Assembly (NCBI GenBank): GCA_029974015.1
Contig: JARKUF010000004.1
Location: forward strand, 124,001 to 188,000
Direction of reading: 5' to 3'
From: Spirochaetota bacterium
Lineage (GTDB): Bacteria; Spirochaetota; UBA4802; JAGODF01
DNA: 64,000 bases
The position numbers and the translations under genes were made by a program. Position 1 is the first letter of the stretch, and each line of letters opens with the position of its first letter. The notes below the pieces were generated by a model. That model was not told the DNA's origin. It saw only the letters and a program-made list of their open reading frames with translations, and searched no databases. Of the stretch, positions 1 through 8,934 are shown piece after piece.

Positions 1-1
1 G

Positions 2-328
2 AAAAATATGATAAAGAAACGATTGAATCCACTAAGCGCCCTTTTCCTCTCCAGGAAGATAGCGAATCTTCTTGGCCTTCCCTGGATGAAGATATTCCTT
101 GGGATTATGATGGCAGGGCCGAGGACCGCGGTGAAGATGGCCAGAATGGCCCAGGGTTTCAAGGCCTTCGAGGTTGGGACCATGGACGGCGACAATGTGA
201 AGGGAATACTTCCCCTGGGGCAGATTACCGGAATCATCAAGGACACGCCCACGGTGAAGGCCGTCGTTACGCGTATTATCGAAGACGCAAAAAAAGTTAT
301 GATGGATGTGGAGAAAAAGATAAAATAA
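2..328 (+). CDS. Nitronate monooxygenase / FabK-like flavin oxidoreductase, C-terminal end (partial)
   Basis: The reading frame is open to the left edge, so only the last ~108 residues are present. The tail (EVGTMDGDNVKGILPLGQ, then GIIKDTPTVKAVVTRIIED) is the usual C-terminus of the FMN-dependent TIM-barrel family that holds nitronate monooxygenase (2-nitropropane dioxygenase) and enoyl-ACP reductase FabK. There the segment covers the active site and ends in a helix. The next gene is also a flavin-dependent reductase on the same strand 85 bp downstream, so the two may act in one lipid or enoate pathway. The substrate cannot be told from this fragment. Confidence 0.65.
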   Translation, partial: KNMIKKRLNPLSALFLSRKIANLLGLPWMKIFLGIMMAGPRTAVKMARMAQGFKAFEVGTMDGDNVKGILPLGQITGIIKDTPTVKAVVTRIIEDAKKVMMDVEKKIK

Positions 329-413
329 CCCGTTTCGGCGCTGCGGAGCGGGGCTCGCGCCGAACCGCCCATTATGTGAGGATAATAAACATCCTGGTAT
401 AAGGAGGACCGCA

Positions 414-2417
414 ATGTTCGATATGCTGTTCAGCCCCATCACCATCAATAAATTGGAAATCAAAAACAGGATAGCCTATCCCTCGCTGGGGCTCCTCTAT
501 TCTTTGGACGGAAAGCTCAACGACAAGTACAGGTACTTTTACCAGGAACGCGCCAGGGGAGGGGCCGGTATTGTCACCGTGGGGCCCGTGGGTTTTGATT
601 TTGTGGGAAGCGGTCCCGTGGCGCTCCAGATCGGGACCGATGAGGCGATCAAGGATTTCGCCGAACTCACGGGGATGATAAAGGACGCCGGTGCTAAGGC
701 CTGGATCCAGCTTTTCCACGCCGGAGCGTATTCATATTCCAAACTGCTGGGAGGTGAGGACCCCGTCGCACCATCGGCCATCTACTCCGATTACAGCAAA
801 ACGGTGCCGCGGGAAATGACCGTGGACGATATAAGGGCCACCCAGAAATCCTTCGTCGATGCCGCGGCCCGCGCTAAGGAGGCGGGTTTCGACGGGGTGG
901 AGATCATCGCCTCGGCAGGATACCTCATCACACAGTTTATTTCGCCGCTGAAAAACCAGAGGACCGACGAATACGGAGGTTCGTTTGAGAACAGGATGCG
1001 CTTTCCCAGGGAGATCATCGAGATGATGCGCGAGCGCCTGGGAAATGAGTATCCGATTTCAATCCGCATGGCGGGTAATGACTTCGTGCGCGGCAGCAAC
1101 ACCGACGAGGACACACCCGCCGTGGCCAGGGTCTACGAGAAGGCCGGCGTGGACCTCATCAATGTCACAGGGGGCTGGCACGAGTCGCGGGTCCCCCAGC
1201 TTCCAATGGAATTGCCACGGGCGATATTTTCGTACCTGGCCCTCAATATCAAGCGTTCGGTGAATATCCCGGTCATTGCATCCAATCGCATTACCGATCC
1301 GTACCTGGCCGAGCAAATTCTCAGGGACGGGATCGCCGACATGGTGAATCTGGGGCGCGTCCTCATTGCGGACCCGTTCTGGCCCGAGAAGGCAAGGGAG
1401 GGGCGGGTTGAAGAGATTCTTCCCTGCATCGCTTGCTCACAGGGGTGCACGGACCAGCTTTTCAGCGCCAAACCTGTTTTCTGTCTGGCAAACCCCAGGG
1501 CAGGATTCGAGGGGGAGCGCGTGGTAAAAAAAACTTCCGCCCCCAAAAAGGTAATGGTGATAGGCGCCGGCCCCGGGGGCCTGGAGGCGGCCATTACAGC
1601 CGCCGAAGCAGGGCATCGCGTGGAGCTCTATGAAAAAACTGACGAGATAGGGGGGCAGCTCAGAATAGCCGGAACTCCTCCACATAAGGGGGAGATCTGG
1701 GAGTTGGCCCGTTATTTCGACGTTATGTTGGATAAATACGATGTGGACGTTTTTCTTGAAACGGAAGTTACTCCGGAGCTGATAAAGGAAACGGCGCCCG
1801 AATATATAATCGCCGCGGAAGGGGCGGAACCCCTCATGCCTCCTATTGAGGGGATAGGAGAGCCTCCGGCGGTCTCGGCCTGGGAAGTGCTCCGGAACGA
1901 TCCTCCACTCGGCACGAAGATCGCCGTAATCGGCGGGGGCGCTGTTGGCCTTGAGACTGCGGAGTTTTTAGGCATGAAGGGCACCCTTTCTCCGGAGGCG
2001 CTGTATTTTCTTTTCCGATACGAGGCCGAGAGCATCGAGCGCCTCAGGGAGCTGGTTACGAAAGGCACCAAGGATATCACCCTCTTTGAAATGATGCCGA
2101 AGGTGGGGAAGGGAGTGGGGAAATCGACGAAGTGGGTGCTCCTGGGGAACATAGAAAAACTTAACATCAGGGTCATTACCGGAGCGAAGGTCCTCTCGGT
2201 GAAAGGCGGCGAAGTAGTGTACGAGATTGGCGGGAAGCGTGAAAGCGAAAAGTTCGATAGCGTGGTAAACGCTGTGGGGTCGCGGTCCGTGAAGAATGTC
2301 GCATCAAAACTGGAAGGCCTTGGTATTCCATACAAGGTTGTAGGGGACAGCGTGAGGCCCGCTCAGATCAACGACGCCATTCACGAGGGGTTTCTGGCGG
2401 CCATGGAGATAGGCTAG
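414..2417 (+). CDS. Old-yellow-enzyme family reductase with Fe-S cluster and FAD/NAD domains (2-enoate / 2,4-dienoyl-CoA reductase type)
   Basis: This 667-aa protein has three parts. Residues ~1-335 form an OYE-type FMN TIM barrel. Next comes a cysteine cluster (Cys ~338, 341, 345, 357; CxxCxxxC plus a distal Cys) that binds [4Fe-4S] in this family. Two dinucleotide folds follow, GAGPGG near residue 384 and GGGAVG near residue 507. This is the layout of 2,4-dienoyl-CoA reductase FadH and clostridial 2-enoate reductase. The length and the helical insert after the second glycine motif resemble 2-enoate reductase more. It would pass NAD(P)H electrons through FAD and Fe-S to FMN and reduce an activated C=C bond. 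A strong AAGGAGG lies 7 bp before the ATG. The exact substrate is not determinable. Confidence 0.85.
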   Translation: MFDMLFSPITINKLEIKNRIAYPSLGLLYSLDGKLNDKYRYFYQERARGGAGIVTVGPVGFDFVGSGPVALQIGTDEAIKDFAELTGMIKDAGAKAWIQLFHAGAYSYSKLLGGEDPVAPSAIYSDYSKTVPREMTVDDIRATQKSFVDAAARAKEAGFDGVEIIASAGYLITQFISPLKNQRTDEYGGSFENRMRFPREIIEMMRERLGNEYPISIRMAGNDFVRGSNTDEDTPAVARVYEKAGVDLINVTGGWHESRVPQLPMELPRAIFSYLALNIKRSVNIPVIASNRITDPYLAEQILRDGIADMVNLGRVLIADPFWPEKAREGRVEEILPCIACSQGCTDQLFSAKPVFCLANPRAGFEGERVVKKTSAPKKVMVIGAGPGGLEAAITAAEAGHRVELYEKTDEIGGQLRIAGTPPHKGEIWELARYFDVMLDKYDVDVFLETEVTPELIKETAPEYIIAAEGAEPLMPPIEGIGEPPAVSAWEVLRNDPPLGTKIAVIGGGAVGLETAEFLGMKGTLSPEALYFLFRYEAESIERLRELVTKGTKDITLFEMMPKVGKGVGKSTKWVLLGNIEKLNIRVITGAKVLSVKGGEVVYEIGGKRESEKFDSVVNAVGSRSVKNVASKLEGLGIPYKVVGDSVRPAQINDAIHEGFLAAMEIG

Positions 2418-2426
2418 GCCCGGAGA

Positions 2427-3134
2427 TCAAGTTGGTTTTTTCCTGAGTTCCAGCATCACTTCGGCGTCTGATTTTCGGGCGTATCGCGGCGTCACTTCAT
2501 CGTAATTGTGGTATGCGCCCGGGTTTTTTTCAAAGGCCCGCCGGGCCAGAGCGCAGGCGACGGCCCCGGAAGGACGGACTTCAGCAGGGATGTCGCAGTC
2601 CGGCGAGGCGGCGTGTATCTTCCCGGAGTATTTTTCGATCCCGTATCCCGCCACCAGAAGCTTTCCTTTTCCATCATAGCCTTCGAGGAGGGCGTCGATG
2701 GGGTAATCCCCGGGAGGTACAATTGTTTCAAGCTCAAGGTGACCGGATGTTTTACGGTAGAGGGCGCCGAAGACTCGTCCCTTTTTCGCGTCAAAGGCTG
2801 ATAGGATGATGTCCCCTTCCATGGAGGTGAGCGACGCTGCATAGATGAGGGGGCTGTCCAGGGGAACAAGGGGGATTTCGAGGACCTGTGCAAGCATTCT
2901 CGCCGTGGCTACGGCGATGCGAAGGCCTGTGAATGAGCCGGGGCCCGCCCCAACGCCCAGGAGGTCCAGATCTTTTTCGGTTATGCCCGCCTCCCTGAGC
3001 GCGGCGTCAATATTGTTGAAGAGCGTCACTGAGTGGGAAGCGGATGTCGGTGCGGTTTTGTCCGATACAAACCCGGAAGCGTCAACGGCGACGATCTCAG
3101 TTCCGGTGGCGGCGTCAATTGTCAGGACGTTCAA
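2427..3134 (-). CDS. tsaB: tRNA threonylcarbamoyladenosine biosynthesis protein TsaB
   Basis: A 235-aa ASKHA-fold protein. Its N-terminus (LTIDAATGTEIVAV) and the GVGAGPGSFTGLRIAVATA motif are diagnostic of TsaB, the non-catalytic partner that holds TsaD and TsaE in the complex making t6A37 in ANN-decoding tRNAs. The start is TTG at 3134, supported by AAGGAG eight bases upstream. The ORF overlaps the 3' end of tsaE by 20 bp, so the two are translationally coupled. It converges on the flavoenzyme gene with only a 9-bp gap and no visible terminator. tsaD is not in the window. Confidence 0.93.
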   Translation of the reverse strand: MNVLTIDAATGTEIVAVDASGFVSDKTAPTSASHSVTLFNNIDAALREAGITEKDLDLLGVGAGPGSFTGLRIAVATARMLAQVLEIPLVPLDSPLIYAASLTSMEGDIILSAFDAKKGRVFGALYRKTSGHLELETIVPPGDYPIDALLEGYDGKGKLLVAGYGIEKYSGKIHAASPDCDIPAEVRPSGAVACALARRAFEKNPGAYHNYDEVTPRYARKSDAEVMLELRKKPT

Positions 3135-3546
3135 TGGTGATGCTCCTTATGCTTTCCTCAAGGTATTCTAAGGTGATGCGAAGGGCGGTTTCCGGGAGCC
3201 TTCCGGCGGCCCGGTCGGCCCATTCTACTACGGAAACTCCATCTCCCTCCCAGTACTCCTCGAAGTAAAGCGCGTCGAGTTCCCGGGGATTGTCAATCCG
3301 ATACAGATCGAAGTGGTAGAAGGGGAGTATGTTCTCGTATATTTCCAGAAGGGTAAAGGTGGGGCTCGTTATCTCTTCGGAGATCCCCAGGCCCCGGGCG
3401 ATTCCCTTGGCGAGGACTGTTTTTCCCGTCCCCAGGTCTCCGTAAAGAGCGAAGAGGTCTCCCGGGCGGGCCTTTAGGCCGAGGTTTCGTCCAGTTTCGA
3501 AAGTCTCGCTGCTGGAGTGTGATCTAATTTTTTCAATTACAGGCAT
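3115..3546 (-). CDS. tsaE: tRNA threonylcarbamoyladenosine biosynthesis ATPase TsaE
   Basis: A 143-aa P-loop protein with Walker A GDLGTGKTVLAKGIARGLG, followed by SPTFTLLEIYE and FYHFDLYRI, the signature of the TsaE family. TsaE hydrolyses ATP to cycle the TsaB-TsaD complex during t6A synthesis. It lies directly upstream of tsaB and overlaps it. The 403-bp gap between this start and divergent cstA is filled mostly by two pieces of the dispersed repeat described in this window, so its promoter must lie in or beside repeat DNA. Confidence 0.93.
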   Translation of the reverse strand: MPVIEKIRSHSSSETFETGRNLGLKARPGDLFALYGDLGTGKTVLAKGIARGLGISEEITSPTFTLLEIYENILPFYHFDLYRIDNPRELDALYFEEYWEGDGVSVVEWADRAAGRLPETALRITLEYLEESIRSITIERPDN

Positions 3547-3573
3547 TTATCCTAACATACCGTATTTCCTGTC

Positions 3574-3620
3574 CGACGAAGGCGGGCGGGGAAACCTAAT
3601 TTTTGTGTCAGTTTTTTAAG
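3574..3620. repeat. Dispersed hairpin element, partial copy
   Basis: Right half of the central hairpin (GAAGGCGGGCGGGGAAACC) followed by the TTTTTGTGTCAG arm typical of the second subtype. It lies in the tsaE/cstA divergent gap. The left half is missing. Confidence 0.6.
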
Positions 3621-3694
3621 TTAAAGCTCTTTCGATAAGACAGTTGGGCCTTTATGATATTGTGAGGGGAGCTTAAAATCTGTAAATAATAAAA

Positions 3695-3787
3695 GGGAAC
3701 TTCTAAAAAAATTAATGGGTAGTCACAAAAACTTCGTTTTCACGCCTGACGAAGGCGGGCGGGAAAACCAAAATATTAGAGGTTGCC
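3695..3787. repeat. Dispersed hairpin element, composite copy
   Basis: Begins with the GGGAACTTCTAAAAAAATT terminal repeat, continues with GTAGTCACAAAAA, then the central GAAGGCGGGCGGGAAAACC arm, and ends in ATTAGAGGTTGCC. It sits between divergent tsaE and cstA. Confidence 0.8.
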
Positions 3788-3949
3788 GTTAGAAAGTCTT
3801 CATCTCTTATCCATATATTTCTTGCCATTACCGGCGGTTCCCAATTTTATGCACAACTGGAGCGGGGAATACCCGCCGAGGTTTTACGTTCATCGAACAG
3901 CGGACGCGTACCCCCCATCCCGAAGTATTGGTACTCACAGGAGGCAATC

Positions 3950-5560
3950 ATGGGGTCGATATGGCTTATTCTCATCGCTGTATTGGTTTTTTTTGCCGGG
4001 TATGTGCTCTACGGCGGTTTTCTTGCCTGTCACTTGGGCATTGACCGCGAACGGAAAACACCCGCCCACACCATGAACGATGGGGTGGACTATGTCCCGG
4101 CAAGGGCGCCGGTGCTTTTAGGGCACCACTTCGCCTCAATCGCGGGGGCGGCCCCCATCATCGGCCCCATTGTGGCTGTCGCATTCGGCTGGGTCCCGGT
4201 GATGCTCTGGATCCTCGTAGGGGGCGTCTTCATGGGTGCGGTCCACGATTTCACCTCCCTTGTGGCTTCAGTGCGCCATAACGGCCAGTCCATAGGTGAG
4301 GTTATCGAGGAAGAAATCGGTAAAAGAGGAAAAACTTTTTTCCTCATTTTTTCCTGGTCCACCCTTATCCTAATTGTGGCGGTCTTTATCATCGTGGTGG
4401 GTGAAACCTTCGAAAAGATACCCGCCTCCGCAAGCGCCTCGGTCCTCTTTATTTTTGTTGCCGTTTTATTCGGCCTTCTGCTCTACAAGTTTAAGCTTTC
4501 CCTGATATGGTCTACGATAATAGGAGTTGTGCTGCTTGCCGCGGCCCTTTATGTGGGATTTATCTTCCCGGTCCAGCTTCCCGCCCTTGCGTGGTACATC
4601 ATTCTGATGGTGTACATCTTCATCGCTTCTGTTGCCCCGGTCTGGATACTCCTCCAGCCCCGGGACTATTTAAACTCATTCATCTTGTACGCGCTTATGG
4701 CGCTGGGTCTTGCTGGAATTATTATCGCAAATCCTGAAATTCAAATGCCGGCTTTCACTTCGTTTAAAATCGAGTCCCTGGGTTATCTTTTCCCTATTCT
4801 TTTTGTCACCGTCGCATGCGGAGCTATTTCCGGTTTCCATTCCCTGGTCGCTTCGGGCACTACGGCCAAACAGCTTAACAACGAAAAGGACGCCAGGATT
4901 GTGGGGTATGGCGGTATGCTCATTGAATCGGTCCTGGCCGTTGTTGCCCTCATTACAGCGGCAATGCTCGTGTCAGCCGAGTACACGAGCATGAAGGGTA
5001 ATCCCATTGAAATCTTTTCACATGGACTGGGAACGATGATGACCCGTTTTGGAATCGAATATGGCGCGGGGAAGACTTTCGCTTCATTAGCGGTATCGGC
5101 TTTCGCCCTTACGTCCCTTGATACGGCAACGAGGCTTGCCCGGTTCGCCATGCAGGAATTTTTTCACAAAGATGGGGCGCCCGAGGAACAACAGCCTTTA
5201 CTCAGCCGGAACCGATATATCGCCACGTTAATTGGCGTCATTTTGGCCGGCGCGCTTGTGGTGAGCGGGCAGGGCCTTAAGATATGGCCAATTTTCGGAT
5301 CGGCCAACCAGCTTCTTGCCGCTCTGGCGCTTCTCTCGGTGACGGCGTGGCTCAGCCGTCATAAAAAGTCGAATTGGTTCGTAAAAATTCCAATGATAGC
5401 TATGTTTATAATCACCCTTTCCGCCCTGGCTATTATGGTTTATCAAAATATAATGAATGGAGGTTATGTGCTTGCTTCTGTTGCAGCGATACTTTTTTTA
5501 TTAGCTATTTTTCTTGCCATTGAAACACGAACTAGATTGAGGGACGCTCGCGGTTCCTGA
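3950..5560 (+). CDS. cstA: Carbon starvation protein CstA family transporter
   Basis: A 536-aa polytopic inner-membrane protein with about 13-14 hydrophobic segments. The hallmark DGVDYVPARAPVLLGHHFAS followed by AGAAPIIGPIVAVAFGW marks the CstA family. Enterobacterial members import peptides or pyruvate and are induced on carbon limitation. At 536 residues it is shorter than E. coli CstA (~700), like many non-enterobacterial members that lack part of the C-terminal region. AGGAGG lies 7 bp before the ATG. A clear intrinsic terminator follows at 5570. No sensor-kinase pair is nearby. Confidence 0.9.
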   Translation: MGSIWLILIAVLVFFAGYVLYGGFLACHLGIDRERKTPAHTMNDGVDYVPARAPVLLGHHFASIAGAAPIIGPIVAVAFGWVPVMLWILVGGVFMGAVHDFTSLVASVRHNGQSIGEVIEEEIGKRGKTFFLIFSWSTLILIVAVFIIVVGETFEKIPASASASVLFIFVAVLFGLLLYKFKLSLIWSTIIGVVLLAAALYVGFIFPVQLPALAWYIILMVYIFIASVAPVWILLQPRDYLNSFILYALMALGLAGIIIANPEIQMPAFTSFKIESLGYLFPILFVTVACGAISGFHSLVASGTTAKQLNNEKDARIVGYGGMLIESVLAVVALITAAMLVSAEYTSMKGNPIEIFSHGLGTMMTRFGIEYGAGKTFASLAVSAFALTSLDTATRLARFAMQEFFHKDGAPEEQQPLLSRNRYIATLIGVILAGALVVSGQGLKIWPIFGSANQLLAALALLSVTAWLSRHKKSNWFVKIPMIAMFIITLSALAIMVYQNIMNGGYVLASVAAILFLLAIFLAIETRTRLRDARGS

Positions 5561-5569
5561 CTCTTTCCG

Positions 5570-5599
5570 GGCCCCTCCATTTCCGGGAGGGGCCTTTTT
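5570..5599 (+). terminator. Intrinsic terminator of cstA
   Basis: A 9-bp GC stem, GGCCCCTCC with GGAGGGGCC, around a 7-nt loop, followed at once by TTTTT. It starts 9 bp after the cstA stop codon. Confidence 0.85.
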
Positions 5600-5809
5600 G
5601 GTTTTACACAGAAAAAAACCTTGCCTTTTTTCAGGGTCTGTTTCGAATTCTATGCGGAGCGATTGGTATAGACATGAGCTCTGGGACCCGCGGTACTTCA
5701 ATATTTCATCGCGTTTGATGGCAGCCGGGGATTGTCCCGTAATTCAAGGTCCTTTATTTGCGCACATACGAAGGCAGTGCCGACATATTTCTTTACGAAG
5801 GAGATACAC

Positions 5810-6670
5810 GTGAAAAAAGCGACTGTAGGCATCATCGGCGGTTCAGGGCTGTACGATATTGAAGGAGTGAATGTAATCGATGAAGTTACAATTGAGACAG
5901 CCTGGGGAAAACCCTCTGACTCCATTGTCATAGCCGAATCCGATGGTGTGCGCGCGGCATTTTTGCCGCGTCATGGGCGGGGACATTTTATCCTTCCCCA
6001 TGAGATTAATTTTTGCGCGAACATCGCCGCCCTTAAGATGCTTGGTGTTAACGAGATTTTCGCCTTCTCAGCCGTTGGCAGCCTCCAGGAAAGGATCCGC
6101 CCACTCGATTTTGTCATGCCGAGCCAGATCATCGACAGGACTAAAGCCAGGCATGGGACTTTTTTCGGGGATGGAGTCGCCGCCCATATCGCGTTTGCAC
6201 ATCCCTTTTGTGAACGTCTCCAGAATATAGTGGAAAACCCTGCCAGACGGCTTGGCCTCACTATGCACCGCGACGAGATTCTCATCTGCATGGAAGGCCC
6301 CGCTTTCTCCACCCGGGCCGAGAGCGAACTTTACCGGTCCTGGGGCGCTGGCCTTATAAACATGAGCGCTGTGCCAGAGGCGAAGCTCGCGAGGGAGGCG
6401 GAAATCTGCTACTGCATGATCTGCATGTGCACCGATTACGATTGCTGGAAGGAGGACGAAAAGCATGTAAATGTTGAAATGCTGATCGAAAACCTGAACA
6501 GCAACGCGAGGGCGGCGAAGGACCTTGTGAAGGTGCTGTTGAAAGAGGCGGGCAGTGAGCGGACATGCGAGTGCGGCGATACGGTGAAGTACGCCGCCAT
6601 CACTGCCCCGGAAAAGCGCAATCCCGGGACAGTTGCGAAGCTGAAGACTATTTTGCCTAAATATTTTTGA
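5810..6670 (+). CDS. mtnP: S-methyl-5'-thioadenosine phosphorylase
   Basis: A 286-aa purine nucleoside phosphorylase of the MTAP branch. It has the N-terminal phosphate-binding GIIGGSGLYDIEG, the FLPRHGRGH motif, EGPAFSTRAESELYR, NMSAVPEAKLAREAEICY, and TDYDCWKE. In MTAP the two aspartates of TDYD select 6-amino purines (adenine). It phosphorolyses methylthioadenosine from polyamine or SAM metabolism to adenine and methylthioribose-1-phosphate. I choose the GTG at 5810 because GAAGGAG precedes it and the length then matches the family. An in-frame ATG at 5732 would add 26 unrelated residues. No methionine-salvage genes adjoin it. Confidence 0.93.
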   Translation: MKKATVGIIGGSGLYDIEGVNVIDEVTIETAWGKPSDSIVIAESDGVRAAFLPRHGRGHFILPHEINFCANIAALKMLGVNEIFAFSAVGSLQERIRPLDFVMPSQIIDRTKARHGTFFGDGVAAHIAFAHPFCERLQNIVENPARRLGLTMHRDEILICMEGPAFSTRAESELYRSWGAGLINMSAVPEAKLAREAEICYCMICMCTDYDCWKEDEKHVNVEMLIENLNSNARAAKDLVKVLLKEAGSERTCECGDTVKYAAITAPEKRNPGTVAKLKTILPKYF

Positions 6671-6751
6671 TTGTGAACATGTTTCTTCCCGGGTGTCTGC
6701 TCGATAATTGTGCCGCTCAATTAAAAAAAACAGTTTAGCGTAATTTAGCTT

Positions 6752-7573
6752 TTATTTAAGCATCGCCACATACTCCGGCACGATATCCCTGGTGAAAAGC
6801 TCCATGCCCTCGAAAGTTTTCGCGTGCTTCAGCATATCGCGAATCACCCCAAAAGGTAGCGTTGCGATATGGGAGCCTGCCAGGGCCGCCTCCCGGGCCT
6901 GGCGCGGATTTCGCAGAGAGGCAGCGATCACCTCGACGCCGAACTCGTAGAGCCCAAGGATATCAACGCACTGCTCTACAAGGTCGATGCCGGACACGAC
7001 GCCGTCATCATCCAATAATACCTCATCTCGCTTAATCCCTTCAGCGGGGAAGTAGTCTGTTTTCTCGAACTTCATGCCTGCGTTTTTTCGAAGCATGTCG
7101 TCGATTCTCCCGGCAAAGGGGCTCACGTAGGCCGCTCCGGCCTTGGCAGCGAGGAGGGCCTGTTCCGGTGTGAAAATCAGGGTGCAGTTGACGGGAATAC
7201 CCTGCTCCGACAGGGCGCAGACTGCCTGTAGTCCGTCGAAGTGCGTTATGTCATCGTTCTTGAATGCGGGATTGACGGGGACCTTTATGTTTACGTTTTC
7301 AGCTACATTGTTGAACATATCGTATAATCGTTTTCCCTGTTCTATCATGGCTGACGCCGAGTATTCCGTCACTTCGAGGCTTACGGGAGTGCCCCTTGCC
7401 GTATCGAGAAGCCGTGTGATGTACTCCTTTATGTCGAGTTTTTCCCCCTTAGCGACGAGCTTATCTACGGCTTTTTTCATAAGGGAGGGGTTCGTAGTAA
7501 CGCCATCGCACACCCCCCAAGCGTAAGCTTGCTTGATTTCCTCGAGATCGGCACTGTCAATGAATATCTTCAC
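6752..7573 (-). CDS. Transaldolase, TalC / fructose-6-phosphate aldolase subfamily
   Basis: A 273-aa TIM-barrel class I aldolase. Motifs are KIFIDSADLEEIKQA, GVTTNPSL, the Schiff-base lysine in NIKVPV, and CTLIFTPEQALLAAKAGA followed by YVSPFAGRIDD. This is the short transaldolase subfamily, which either moves a dihydroxyacetone unit in the non-oxidative pentose phosphate pathway or cleaves fructose 6-phosphate. The LIFTPEQALLAA form is more usual for true transaldolases. The start is GTG at 7573 with GGAGGAATTCAC directly before it. The longer frame to 7642 lacks a ribosome-binding site. It converges on mtnP. Confidence 0.9.
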   Translation of the reverse strand: MKIFIDSADLEEIKQAYAWGVCDGVTTNPSLMKKAVDKLVAKGEKLDIKEYITRLLDTARGTPVSLEVTEYSASAMIEQGKRLYDMFNNVAENVNIKVPVNPAFKNDDITHFDGLQAVCALSEQGIPVNCTLIFTPEQALLAAKAGAAYVSPFAGRIDDMLRKNAGMKFEKTDYFPAEGIKRDEVLLDDDGVVSGIDLVEQCVDILGLYEFGVEVIAASLRNPRQAREAALAGSHIATLPFGVIRDMLKHAKTFEGMELFTRDIVPEYVAMLK

Positions 7574-7776
7574 GTGAATTCCTCCATGGTGTTTAAAATT
7601 GATGTATGATCTTCTAAACGGGCGGCATTTTCTTCTTTTCACGGCCTAATTATATGGCAACGAAATTTCAACTATTTTATGGAAAGCGGCCTTTTTTCTA
7701 ATTTCCAATAATGGAGAGCTTTGTCTGTGGGCCGCAGGGACCCTTTTTCGTTATAGACAGCGCCAGCCATAATGTG

Positions 7777-7805
7777 TTGACAGGTTCAATAGAAAGGTAT
7801 ATCTT
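7777..7805 (+). promoter_or_regulatory. Sigma-70-like promoter upstream of the SH3-like lipoprotein
   Basis: TTGACA, 17-bp spacer, TATCTT. Transcription from here would cross a full copy of the dispersed repeat before the lipoprotein start at 8079, giving a structured leader of about 270 nt. Confidence 0.45.
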
Positions 7806-7865
7806 TAAAATCTATAGCTTTTTGGATCCTTAAAAAGCAAATTTTGAGAGTCCCAAATAATATAA

Positions 7866-7984
7866 GGGGACCTCAAAAATTTAATTTTTGAGGCGCCCAT
7901 GAATTATAACTACTGGCATACTCAGGACCTGGGTTTTCCCGCCCGCCGAAGGCGGGCGGGAAAACCTGATTATTAGAGATTGCC
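7866..7984. repeat. Dispersed hairpin element, full copy
   Basis: About 119 bp: GGGGACCTC plus an AT palindrome, the conserved linker AACTACTGGCATACTCAGGA, the central hairpin GTTTTCCCGCCCGCC/GGCGGGCGGGAAAAC, and the end TTATTAGAGATTGCC. It sits between divergent genes. Confidence 0.9.
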
Positions 7985-8062
7985 ATAACAGCAGGCAAGA
8001 TAAGCACTTAGCTTTTTCCGCCCGTCTTGGGCGGAAGGGGAACATAAGTATTATTGGTTGCC
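7985..8062. repeat. Dispersed hairpin element, half copy abutting the full one
   Basis: A second hairpin (TTTCCGCCC-GTCTT-GGGCGGAA) ending in ATTATTGGTTGCC, placed directly after the full copy. It ends 16 bp before the lipoprotein start codon. Confidence 0.7.
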
Positions 8063-8078
8063 TTTGGGGTTGAATGCC

Positions 8079-8810
8079 ATGAAACGTCCAGTGACTTTCC
8101 TTCTATTGTTGATGATATCTTTGTCATGTAAATCTGTCCAGCGTGATGATGCCGCTTTGGAGGTCATTCCAGCGGAAAAGAAAGCCCACGTTTTCAAATT
8201 CGTCTCACCTCCCGGCGGGGCAAAGGTACACCCCGTTCCAGGGGCTTTAAATGCCGGCGCTTTTGATCTCCCGAGGAATGTGAAAGTAAGGGTACTTGGA
8301 GAGTATCGCGACATTTCCTCTCCGTCCGGTAAAATTGAAAAATGGTCCCGGATTGAATTTGAAAGCGGTTCGCAAATTAAGACGGGTTGGATCCGCGATG
8401 AAAGCCTTTTGGGAGAAGAAATCCGGGCAACGGAAAAGGACGAGTCCTTCATCTACAATATCGACAAAACACGTCGACCCGCAGGAATAGTGACCGGGAA
8501 ATTTATGGTCGCTGAATGCGTTTACAATCCGGGTTATGAAAAGAACCCTTACTTTTTTTTGGGTTCCCGAAAACAGCATATAAGCTTCAATGAGGACGGA
8601 AGGTGTGATATCGAAATAAACACCTGTGGGGGCCTTACTCCCGATGAAGGTTCCTTTGTGCAGACGGGAAATACAATAAGCGCCGAAATTGGAAGGGAGA
8701 GCATTCTTGTCGAAATTCTCAACAGTGACACATTGCTTGTCCGCACAGGCGCAGGATTTATTTCATGCAATGTTTGCCGCGAGGTTTATCTGGTGCGTAC
8801 AGACGAATAA
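8079..8810 (+). CDS. Putative lipoprotein with bacterial SH3-like domain
   Basis: A 243-residue protein starting MKRPVTFLLLLMISLSCKS, a signal peptide with a lipobox-like ISLSC, so probably lipid-anchored. Residues ~45-115 read like a bacterial SH3 (SH3b) domain: GAKVHPVPG, a central beta pattern with KVRVLGEY, WSRIEF, then TGWIRDESL. The C-terminal ~110 residues look beta-rich and contain four cysteines. I recognise no family for that part. The ATG at 8079 is preferred because the signal peptide begins there. Upstream lie a promoter-like site and a double copy of the dispersed repeat. A periplasmic binding role is inferred. Confidence 0.7.
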   Translation: MKRPVTFLLLLMISLSCKSVQRDDAALEVIPAEKKAHVFKFVSPPGGAKVHPVPGALNAGAFDLPRNVKVRVLGEYRDISSPSGKIEKWSRIEFESGSQIKTGWIRDESLLGEEIRATEKDESFIYNIDKTRRPAGIVTGKFMVAECVYNPGYEKNPYFFLGSRKQHISFNEDGRCDIEINTCGGLTPDEGSFVQTGNTISAEIGRESILVEILNSDTLLVRTGAGFISCNVCREVYLVRTDE

Positions 8811-8857
8811 AGGGCAGAGTTAAGAAAAGGCGATTATGCACTAATTTAGGCACGGGC

Positions 8858-8889
8858 AAAAAGGGAACGGCTTGGCCCGTTCCCCTTTT
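8858..8889. terminator. Bidirectional intrinsic terminator
   Basis: GGGAACGG paired with CCGTTCCC around a 6-nt loop, flanked by an A-run on the left and a T-run on the right. It lies between the convergent lipoprotein genes ending at 8810 and 8935, so it can serve both. Confidence 0.75.
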
Positions 8890-8934
8890 GGCGGTTTACA
8901 ATATGCAACAGCATTAAACTGCGTTCTGCTTTTA

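Noticed and set aside
5601-5809. Riboswitch upstream of mtnP
   Set aside because: SAM-related control was considered, but no conserved riboswitch core was visible.
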